From assembly GCA_964650975.1 (NCBI GenBank), contig CAZYWA010000270.1, forward strand, positions 1 through 10,128: a DNA stretch of 10,128 bases. The letters run 5' to 3'. Within the stretch, counting starts at the first letter, position 1; the number at the start of each line of letters is the position of its first letter. Below the pieces are notes generated by a model, which made no database searches, was not told where the DNA came from, and saw nothing but the letters and a program-made list of their open reading frames with translations. This DNA is from CAZYWA01 sp964650975 [NCBI: uncultured bacterium]. GTDB lineage: Bacteria; JADJOY01. This document shows positions 5,973 through 10,128 of the stretch, one piece after another. The position numbers were made by a program, and so were the translations under genes.

Positions 5973-7790
5973 TCAGTGAGAAGTGGGCAGGTGCTTCGAT
6001 ACGGGCGGCGCTGGGCTCGCCACTCCTTCGTTCGAGCCGGAGGGGCCGTCGGTCGCGGAGGCCGCGGCGTGGCGAAGGTACTGCGCCGCGCTCGTGAGCA
6101 CGCCCGAGTAGACGAGTAGCCCCGCGCCCACGAGCAGCGCCACCAGCACCACCGCCGCCCAGGTGCGCGTGGTGCGGCGCTTCTCCTGCGCTTCGCGGAT
6201 GCGGCGCGCGGTGGCGGCCGATTCCGCGCGGCTGCGCAGTCGCGCCATGCGCTCGAGCTCGTTGGTGCGCGACTCGCGGCTGCGGGTCTGCTCGACCTCG
6301 TGGAAGCGCGCCTGCTCGGCCGCGAGCTCGAGCGCCTTGTCGTGCGCGTCCTGTTGCTCGCGGATCTTCTGCTCGTGGCGCGCGGCGTCCACCCGCGTCC
6401 GCTGCTCCTCCTCCTGGACTCGGGCGAGGTGCGCGGCGCGGTCGGCGTCGAGCTGCGCCTCGGCGGCTTGCTTGCGCATGGTCTCGACCGCGAGCTGCGC
6501 GGCGGCCACTTCCAGCCGTCCCGCGCGCAGCTCGTCCTCGCTGCGGAGCACCGCGAGCTGCGCGCCCTCGATGCCCTTCCAGGTGTCGAGCAGCTCCTGC
6601 CTGAGCGATTGCTGCGCCGAGGCCAGCGCCGCGAAATGCTGAGCCAGCTGCTCCTCGATGCGTGCCAGCGCCGACTGCGCGCTGGCCGCGAGCGCCCCGT
6701 CCCCTTGCCCGTCCCCGGGGGCTTGCGCCGGGCCTGGCGTCAGCGGGCGCTCCTGGCGCTCGAGCTCCGTTGCCAGCTGGGCTCGCTCGAGCGAGCCCGC
6801 GATGTCGGCGAGTCGCGCCTCGATCCGCTGCTCGACCTGGAAGATCTCGATGCGCAGCGCCTCGTACGCCTTGGCGATGCGGACCTCGGCGTCCGTCGTT
6901 CCCGGCCGAGCCGAGTCCAGGGTTCCCGACGAAGCGCCTCCAGCCGGTGCGCGAAACTCGCCCGCGGAGCGGGGGTACTCGAGCCGCGCCGGCAAGAGCC
7001 TGCGGCGCAGGAAGCGGATCCGGCCGTCGATGTCGCTCGACTCGATCAGGATTTCGGTCCGGGTCTCGAGGCTCGCCCGAACCGTCTCGTCGGAAAGCTC
7101 GACAATCCGCGGGTCCGCGATCACCGAGCGAGTCAGCTCGACCAGCGCGCGGTCGATCGGCTCCGGCACCTTGAGGCTGCCTTCGCTGGCGATCGAATCG
7201 CGACCGGTGCCGGCGGCCCGCTTGGCGCCGAGCAGCGCGCCGAAGATCCCGTCGCCGCCGCGCGATCCCGGTCGTCCGCGATCGGCGCCCTCGGCGCGCT
7301 TCGCCTCGAGCGCAGCGATCTTGCCGACCGCTTCGCGCCCGGCGATCTCGGCGCAGATCGCGGGATGGGAGTGGCTCAGCACCTGGCCGAGCGTGCGATC
7401 GCACGACTCGAGGCGAATCGCGAGCGCCCGCTGGCGGTTCCGGAGCCGCGCGATCTCTGCTTCGATCTGCTCGGGCAGGAACCCCGCATACTCGGGGTAG
7501 ATCCGCGCCGGTACCTGGCTCTCGGGTCCCTGGCTTTCCGGTCCCGGATCCGCCGCCGGATTTTCCGCGCGGTCGGTCGGATTGGGAGACGGCGTGGCGG
7601 CGACCGGGCCGCTGGCCACCGGCGCGGGCTCGTCGACGCCGGGCACCGAAGTGGGAACCGACGTCGGCGGCGATGCGTCGACCGCCGCGGGTTGCTCCTC
7701 GAGCTCCAAGCTGGATCTCCCGCTGGATGCGCTCAGACGCGCCGCCGGCTCGTTTCCTGAGCGTACCGCGCTCTCCGTAGAGTCTTGCAC
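5973..7790 (-). CDS. large coiled-coil protein with C-terminal transmembrane helix, unknown function
   Basis: 605 residues from GTG 7790; the ATG two bases upstream is in another frame. GGCGAGAT just before gives a weak Shine-Dalgarno match. Residues 1-95 are rich in proline, alanine, serine and acidic residues and look disordered. A helical segment (EQIEAEIARLRNRQRALAIR) and a section with two cysteines (ESCD, PAICAE) follow near 105-150. Alternating charged helices lie around 200-365. A low-complexity linker PGPAQAPGDGQGDG comes next, and then a long Glu/Arg/Gln/Ala-rich coiled coil runs to about 540. One hydrophobic helix (543-565, TWAAVVLVALLVGAGLLVYS) precedes a 40-residue tail. There is no N-terminal signal, so the coiled coil is probably cytoplasmic and the tail periplasmic. 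A structural or scaffold role is plausible but unproven. Two long open frames in other phases here are compositional shadows. Confidence 0.72.
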   Translation of the reverse strand: MQDSTESAVRSGNEPAARLSASSGRSSLELEEQPAAVDASPPTSVPTSVPGVDEPAPVASGPVAATPSPNPTDRAENPAADPGPESQGPESQVPARIYPEYAGFLPEQIEAEIARLRNRQRALAIRLESCDRTLGQVLSHSHPAICAEIAGREAVGKIAALEAKRAEGADRGRPGSRGGDGIFGALLGAKRAAGTGRDSIASEGSLKVPEPIDRALVELTRSVIADPRIVELSDETVRASLETRTEILIESSDIDGRIRFLRRRLLPARLEYPRSAGEFRAPAGGASSGTLDSARPGTTDAEVRIAKAYEALRIEIFQVEQRIEARLADIAGSLERAQLATELERQERPLTPGPAQAPGDGQGDGALAASAQSALARIEEQLAQHFAALASAQQSLRQELLDTWKGIEGAQLAVLRSEDELRAGRLEVAAAQLAVETMRKQAAEAQLDADRAAHLARVQEEEQRTRVDAARHEQKIREQQDAHDKALELAAEQARFHEVEQTRSRESRTNELERMARLRSRAESAATARRIREAQEKRRTTRTWAAVVLVALLVGAGLLVYSGVLTSAAQYLRHAAASATDGPSGSNEGVASPAPPVSKHLPTSH

Positions 7791-7867
7791 ATCTCGCCGG
7801 TCTGTCCCGGCTGCGCGGCCGGTTCCGTCCTGCTCGAGCGCTCCGATCGTGTGGGCAATTCCCTCGT

Positions 7868-7927
7868 CAGTCGGTTCGGGGACGCTTCACTCGCCGTCAC
7901 CCCCGAACCGACTGCTCGCGTGGATCT
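7868..7927. repeat. 14-bp perfect inverted repeat with conserved loop (copy A)
   Basis: CAGTCGGTTCGGGG (7868-7881) pairs with CCCCGAACCGACTG (7901-7914) around a 19-base loop, ACGCTTCACTCGCCGTCAC. The loop plus inner GGGG/CCCC and a downstream GTGGATCT (7920-7927) recur at 10004-10044. It lies between the 199-residue and 605-residue minus-strand genes, about 80 bp before the start of the latter. Confidence 0.8.
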
Positions 7928-7931
7928 ATGC

Positions 7932-7949
7932 CGGCGCCGACAGGCGCCG
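7932..7949. repeat. GC hairpin in the gap before the coiled-coil gene
   Basis: CGGCGCC (7932-7938), loop GACA, GGCGCCG (7943-7949). It is followed by GCGAGC-GTA-GCGAGC, a short direct repeat, and then the G-tract element. It seems to be part of one composite structured region. Confidence 0.5.
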
Positions 7950-7970
7950 CGGCGAGCGTAGCGAGCCGAC

Positions 7971-8076
7971 TTGGGGGTGGGGCCCCGAAAAAATCGCACC
8001 CGTTGGGGCACGGGGTCTTCGCAAGACCCCGAAGACACGGTCGGGGCGGGGGGCTTGAAAAGCCCCCCGAGAAACT
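7971..8076 (-). terminator. G-tract tandem-hairpin element anchored at the stop of the 199-aa gene (copy A)
   Basis: Read on the minus strand, the stop codon TAG (8077-8075) is followed at once by TTTC. Next comes a perfect 9-bp hairpin GGGGGGCTT / AAGCCCCCC (8068-8048, loop TTC), then GCCCC. A second perfect hairpin CGGGGTCTT-GCG-AAGACCCCG (8031-8011) follows, then a T6 run and GGGGCCCCACCCCCAA. The first hairpin block (8043-8076) matches 9538-9571 at 32 of 34 positions, and 7971-7986 is identical to 9504-9519. Placement after a stop codon and stem strength suggest a terminator or 3'-end stabiliser. No T-run follows the first hairpin, so it is not a textbook intrinsic terminator. Confidence 0.6.
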
Positions 8077-8674
8077 AATGCCGAGGCGTTTCGAGCGTCG
8101 AATCGTCCGCCGAGATCGGCGCGCCGTGCTCACCGATGAGAATGCCCGGCAACGCGAGCCAGCGAACGTCGTTGGGGATGCTCTCCGGCTTTCCCGCGCC
8201 GCCGGCGAGCGGGTAGGGCTCGGATACGCGTTCGTTTCCCAGCCGGTCGCTCAGCCGCACGCGCACGCTCGCGAAACCGTTGACCTCGGGGATCACCTCC
8301 GAGAACCAGATTTCCTTCCGCCACCAGTGGCCCGGCCACAGGATGCCCTGCCAGCGCGGCTCTTCGATACAGCGTGCAAGCGTCATGAAGCGGCCGTCGG
8401 CGGCGATCAGGTCGAGGCTCGCGGGCCCGATGGCCTGGCCGAAGCCGCGGCGGAACGGGCCGAACGAGCCCCGGATCGTGCCGTAGATCACCATTCCCTG
8501 GCCGTGCGGCAACGCCTGGACCACCCGCACCGACGCGCTCAGCGCCGGAGGATGTCCGCCCGACCCGATCACCGTGACGAGGGCCACGCCCACGAACGCG
8601 ATCACCAGCCGGTTCACGCGCCGCAGCCAGGCGCGCGCGGCGCCGGGGGTCAGGGTCTGGCGCGTGGTCGGCAT
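8075..8674 (-). CDS. membrane-anchored or exported protein of unknown function
   Basis: 199 residues from ATG 8674 to TAG at 8075-8077. The N terminus is basic (RAWLRRVNR), followed by a hydrophobic helix at about residues 23-38 (LVIAFVGVALVTVIGS) and then GGHPPALSASVRV. It is therefore either a secreted protein with a signal peptide cleaved near ALSA or a single-pass membrane protein with a periplasmic domain. The mature part looks beta-rich: GMVIYGTIRG, PASLDLIAADGRFMTL, EIWFSEVIPEVNGFASVRVRLSDR, and WLALPGILIGEHGAPIS. One cysteine (RCIEEPRW) is present. No Shine-Dalgarno site is obvious, so the start is moderately uncertain. I do not recognise a family. It has hairpin elements on both sides and is in the same orientation as its neighbours. 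Confidence 0.68.
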   Translation of the reverse strand: MPTTRQTLTPGAARAWLRRVNRLVIAFVGVALVTVIGSGGHPPALSASVRVVQALPHGQGMVIYGTIRGSFGPFRRGFGQAIGPASLDLIAADGRFMTLARCIEEPRWQGILWPGHWWRKEIWFSEVIPEVNGFASVRVRLSDRLGNERVSEPYPLAGGAGKPESIPNDVRWLALPGILIGEHGAPISADDSTLETPRH

Positions 8675-8749
8675 CGGGTGCGGGCGAGGCTGGGGAGCAG
8701 GCCCGGAGCCCAGCAGATTATCAGCGAGACGACGCCTGATCGGCTCCCT

Positions 8750-8831
8750 GGAGGCCCGCCGGTCCCTCGGCGGGCGAGCGATCGAAGGGTGCCCGCTCTA
8801 GCGCTCGCGCGCGAGGGACCGCGCGCGCTCC
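8750..8831. repeat. paired-hairpin element, loops GTCCCT and AGGGAC (copy 2)
   Basis: Arm 1 (8750-8780) folds as CCCGCCG / CGGCGGG around GTCCCT (8762-8767). Arm 2 (8801-8831) folds as CGCGCGCG / CGCGCGCG around AGGGAC (8814-8819). Arm 1 opens with GGAGG and arm 2 closes with CTCC, as in copy 1. The flank CGAGCG (8775-8780) complements CGCTCG (8802-8807). Stem sequences differ completely from copy 1 while both loops are unchanged. It lies about 38 bp beyond the stop of the 171-residue gene and about 75 bp before the start of the 199-residue gene. Confidence 0.85.
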
Positions 8832-8869
8832 ACACCGCCACCGGAGCGCGGTCGGTGCGGAGCGCGGAC

Positions 8870-9385
8870 TCAGCCCGGGAAGAGCAGCGGCGCCAGCTCG
8901 GTCGCGTCCTCCGGTCCGTTGTAGACCGCGCGGAAATCGAAGTTGAGCTTGAAGAGGGATCCGACGTCGAGGTGATCGGAAGCGATCTCGTTGTCCGCGA
9001 CCAGCACGTAGCCGCTCGCGGGCACCACGTCGTTGTCGGCGAAGGTGCCGTCGGCGTCCACGTTCACCTGGCCTTCGGTGACCTGGATCGTGGCGGAATC
9101 GATCACGTCGCCCACCAGTCGCGTGGTCTGGGCGCGATCGACGGCGCCGTCCTTGAGCAACAGCAGCACGGCTTTGTGTCCGTCCGAGTGCAGCACCAGC
9201 TGGGTGAGCTGGCCGTTCGACTGCTGAGTGACGAAGCCGTACGCGACGCGGCCGTAGTTGCGGGTGGGGCTCGGCACGTGATCGGTGCCGGGACCGCCGT
9301 TGCCGCCGCACGCGGCTCCGGCCGAGAGGCCGACGGCGATCAGGATCGAAGCCGAGTGAGCGAACGAGGATCGAGGTCGATGCAT
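8870..9385 (-). CDS. exported protein, possible lipoprotein, unknown function
   Basis: 171 residues from ATG 9385, preceded by a good AAGGAG site. The N terminus has a basic start (MHRPR), a hydrophobic stretch at about residues 12-25 (ASILIAVGLSAGAA) and then Cys26-Gly-Gly. This resembles a lipoprotein signal, although GAAC lacks the usual leucine three residues before the cysteine, so plain secretion is also possible. The mature part begins with a short flexible GGNGGPGTDHVPSP segment. Beta-type strands follow (YGRVAYGFVTQQSNGQLTQL, HKAVLLLLKDG, DSATIQVTEGQVNVDADGTF), and an acidic C-terminal half ends LAPLLFPG. Aspartates are frequent. No family is recognised. It is separated from its neighbours by two structured repeats of different kinds. 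Confidence 0.72.
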   Translation of the reverse strand: MHRPRSSFAHSASILIAVGLSAGAACGGNGGPGTDHVPSPTRNYGRVAYGFVTQQSNGQLTQLVLHSDGHKAVLLLLKDGAVDRAQTTRLVGDVIDSATIQVTEGQVNVDADGTFADNDVVPASGYVLVADNEIASDHLDVGSLFKLNFDFRAVYNGPEDATELAPLLFPG

Positions 9386-9391
9386 GACGAT

Positions 9392-9397
9392 CTCCTT
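9392..9397 (-). promoter_or_regulatory. Shine-Dalgarno site of the 171-aa exported protein gene
   Basis: AAGGAG on the minus strand, six bases before ATG 9385. It fixes the start and the signal peptide. Confidence 0.7.
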
Positions 9398-9503
9398 GTG
9401 TTTGTGTCCGGCGCCTCGCGGAGTGCGCCGAGCGCGCGAACGACTCGACGGACCGGCGGCGCTAGCAACTCGAGTCGCCGTTCGGCGCGGAGTCGCACCG
9501 GAT

Positions 9504-9571
9504 TTGGGGGTGGGGCCCCACGAAAACCGCCTTTCGTGGGGCGGGGGGCTTGGAAAGCCCCCCGGGAAACT
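9504..9571 (-). terminator. G-tract tandem-hairpin element anchored at the stop of the 53-aa gene (copy C)
   Basis: On the minus strand the stop TGA (9573-9571) runs into GTTTC. Then come a perfect 9-bp hairpin GGGGGGCTT / AAGCCCCCC (9563-9543, loop TCC) and GCCCC. A second 10-bp hairpin CCCCACGAAA / TTTCGTGGGG (9541-9516) follows, then GGGGCCCCACCCCCAA. The outer parts match the copy at 7971-8076 almost base for base, but the second hairpin has a different sequence. The same position relative to a stop codon in two unrelated genes supports a 3'-end role. Confidence 0.62.
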
Positions 9572-9732
9572 CAGCGCCGGCGCAGGAGACGCGCGTGGGT
9601 GGAGGCGATCGTCCGGGTCGAGGGGGCGAGGGGCGACGCGAGCATGAAGGCCCGGATGAGCGGGCGGAACATCTGCACGTCGCGAGCATTCATCGAGAGG
9701 ATCCGGCCGTCTTTGAGCTCCACCTGGTACAT
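9571..9732 (-). CDS. 53-residue protein of unknown function
   Basis: The protein begins MYQVELKDGRILSMNARDVQ, has a middle hydrophobic patch FRPLIRAFMLASPLA and ends with a basic tail THARLLRRR. A perfect AGGAGG lies eight bases before the ATG at 9732, the best ribosome-binding site in the window. The start is therefore firm although the frame is open further upstream. The first 16 residues look like a two-stranded beta hairpin with a KDG turn, followed by a helix. No family is recognised. The length and basic C terminus would fit a small regulatory or nucleic-acid-binding protein, but nothing shows this. Its stop codon abuts a tandem-hairpin element, and it is the first gene of the minus-strand series. 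Confidence 0.68.
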   Translation of the reverse strand: MYQVELKDGRILSMNARDVQMFRPLIRAFMLASPLAPSTRTIASTHARLLRRR

Positions 9733-9740
9733 GTTCGCGT

Positions 9741-9746
9741 CCTCCT
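9741..9746 (-). promoter_or_regulatory. consensus Shine-Dalgarno site of the 53-aa gene
   Basis: AGGAGG on the minus strand with eight bases to ATG 9732. It decides the start of an otherwise doubtful small gene. Confidence 0.78.
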
Positions 9747-9901
9747 GTGTTGGGGTTGGCGAGCCCTTCCTAAGGCAACGGCGGTGCCATCCCCGGGAGA
9801 TCCGGGAGCGATGCGCCAACCTCGCGAGATCGAGGCAAAAAGTGAGCAAGCGCCTTCAACCGAAGCCGTTTCGGGCGACCCGAGACGCGAGACGAGCGAG
9901 A

Positions 9902-9918
9902 CGCCTCGAACCGAGGCG
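9902..9918. repeat. 7-bp perfect hairpin
   Basis: CGCCTCG (9902-9908), loop AAC, CGAGGCG (9912-9918). It is 170 bp upstream of the 53-residue gene start; no T-run is seen on either side. Confidence 0.55.
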
Positions 9919-9956
9919 AGCGCCGGTTTCCGCTGCAAATCCGCGCGCCGTGCCGA

Positions 9957-9980
9957 GTCTCACCGGTGAGACGGTGAGAC
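9957..9980. promoter_or_regulatory. 16-bp perfect palindrome plus a repeated half-site (operator-like)
   Basis: GTCTCACCGGTGAGAC (9957-9972) is self-complementary, and its second half GGTGAGAC is repeated directly at 9973-9980. Three half-sites in 24 bp upstream of the minus-strand gene series resemble a binding site for a dimeric regulator. No regulator gene is in the window to pair with it. Confidence 0.45.
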
Positions 9981-10003
9981 GATCGGAAGACTGGGTCAGC
10001 TCG

Positions 10004-10044
10004 GGGGACGCTTCCACTCGCCGTCACCCCACGAACGTGGATCT
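10004..10044. repeat. dispersed repeat matching 7878-7927 (copy B)
   Basis: GGGGACGCTTC-C-ACTCGCCGTCACCCC (10004-10030) matches 7878-7903 except for one extra C. It is followed by CGAAC and GTGGATCT, as in copy A, but lacks the 11 bases that sit between them in copy A. The outer stem is mostly lost here (only GGGG/CCCC plus a few pairs remain). Confidence 0.75.
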
Positions 10045-10077
10045 CGTGTGGGGGCCGAGACCGGTGGCGCTCCGGCT

Positions 10078-10107
10078 GGAGGGACGCGGTCCCTCGCGTC
10101 CGCAGCG
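10078..10107. repeat. single arm of the GTCCCT paired-hairpin element (copy 3, cut by window end)
   Basis: GGACGCG (10082-10088), loop GTCCCT (10089-10094), CGCGTCC (10095-10101). All 30 bases are the exact reverse complement of 5879-5908, arm 2 of copy 1. A partner arm with loop AGGGAC is expected just beyond the right edge. Confidence 0.8.
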
Positions 10108-10128
10108 CACGATTCGAGATGTGACGCG

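Larger units (their letters stand above)
9733..10128. other. 396-bp region without a supported gene, rich in palindromes
   Basis: No open frame here has a start signal, motif or structured protein pattern; the longest ones are arginine- and proline-rich shadows. The stretch holds the leader of the 53-residue gene, a small hairpin (9902-9918), a 16-bp palindrome with a repeated half (9957-9980), a dispersed repeat (10004-10044) and one arm of the GTCCCT element (10078-10107). The promoter of the minus-strand genes may lie here, but I cannot pick out convincing -35 and -10 boxes. Confidence 0.6.

Noticed and set aside
5719-7404. 561-residue minus-strand open frame overlapping the coiled-coil gene in another phase
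   Set aside because: Almost entirely Arg/Gly/Ala with no secondary-structure pattern; typical off-frame reading of GC-rich DNA.
6300-7760. 486-residue plus-strand open frame opposite the coiled-coil gene
   Set aside because: It is an arginine/leucine-rich composition artefact with no domain pattern or start signal; the opposite frame has ordered coiled coil and a clear transmembrane helix.
9770-10027. 85-residue minus-strand open frame upstream of the 53-aa gene
   Set aside because: It crosses palindromes and repeats, is Arg/Ser/Pro-rich and has no ribosome-binding site.

Overview
The window is strongly GC-rich chromosomal DNA with codon third positions dominated by G and C. Its genes use ATG and GTG starts with Shine-Dalgarno sites of the GAGG/AGGAGG type, so it is bacterial. 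The gene content (a heparan-glucosaminide-acetyltransferase-like membrane protein, an unusual aldehyde dehydrogenase, an SGNH hydrolase, ApaH, several exported or membrane proteins of unknown role) together with palindrome-rich intergenic DNA suggests a free-living Gram-negative bacterium, perhaps a myxobacterial/deltaproteobacterial-type lineage. That placement is a low-confidence inference; no rRNA or other phylogenetic marker is present, and I see no tRNA, rRNA, transposase or CRISPR array.

Layout. Positions 2-1399 carry a plus-strand cluster: the C-terminal end of a VOC/glyoxalase-like protein, a 70-residue two-helix membrane protein, and a polytopic acyltransferase of the HGSNAT/DUF5009 type whose GTG start overlaps the previous stop (GTGA). 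Positions 1546-4244 hold an ALDH-superfamily enzyme followed 29 bp later by a membrane-anchored SGNH hydrolase. A 374-bp convergent gap (4245-4618) contains an imperfect hairpin and, most strikingly, a five-unit direct-repeat array with a 23-bp period built around CCA-N3-TGG / TTGGTAAT. apaH (minus strand, 4619-5359) and a 92-residue unknown protein (plus strand, 5444-5722) diverge from a short shared upstream region.

From 5973 to 9732 four genes run on the minus strand: in order of transcription a 53-residue protein, a 171-residue exported protein or lipoprotein, a 199-residue membrane-anchored protein, and a 605-residue coiled-coil protein with a C-terminal transmembrane helix. None could be assigned a function.

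The gaps around these four genes hold two families of repeated palindromic DNA. The first is a paired-hairpin element whose loops are always GTCCCT and AGGGAC while the stems differ with compensating changes (5832-5908, 8750-8831, and one arm at 10078-10107). The second is a G-tract tandem-hairpin element that starts exactly at the stop codon of the upstream gene (7971-8076 and 9504-9571). They alternate gap by gap. A third, smaller repeat (7868-7927 and 10004-10044) also keeps its loop while the stem changes. These repeats, together with the 23-bp array, are the least explained and most interesting part of the window. No coordinated pathway links the recognisable genes beyond local operon-like pairs.
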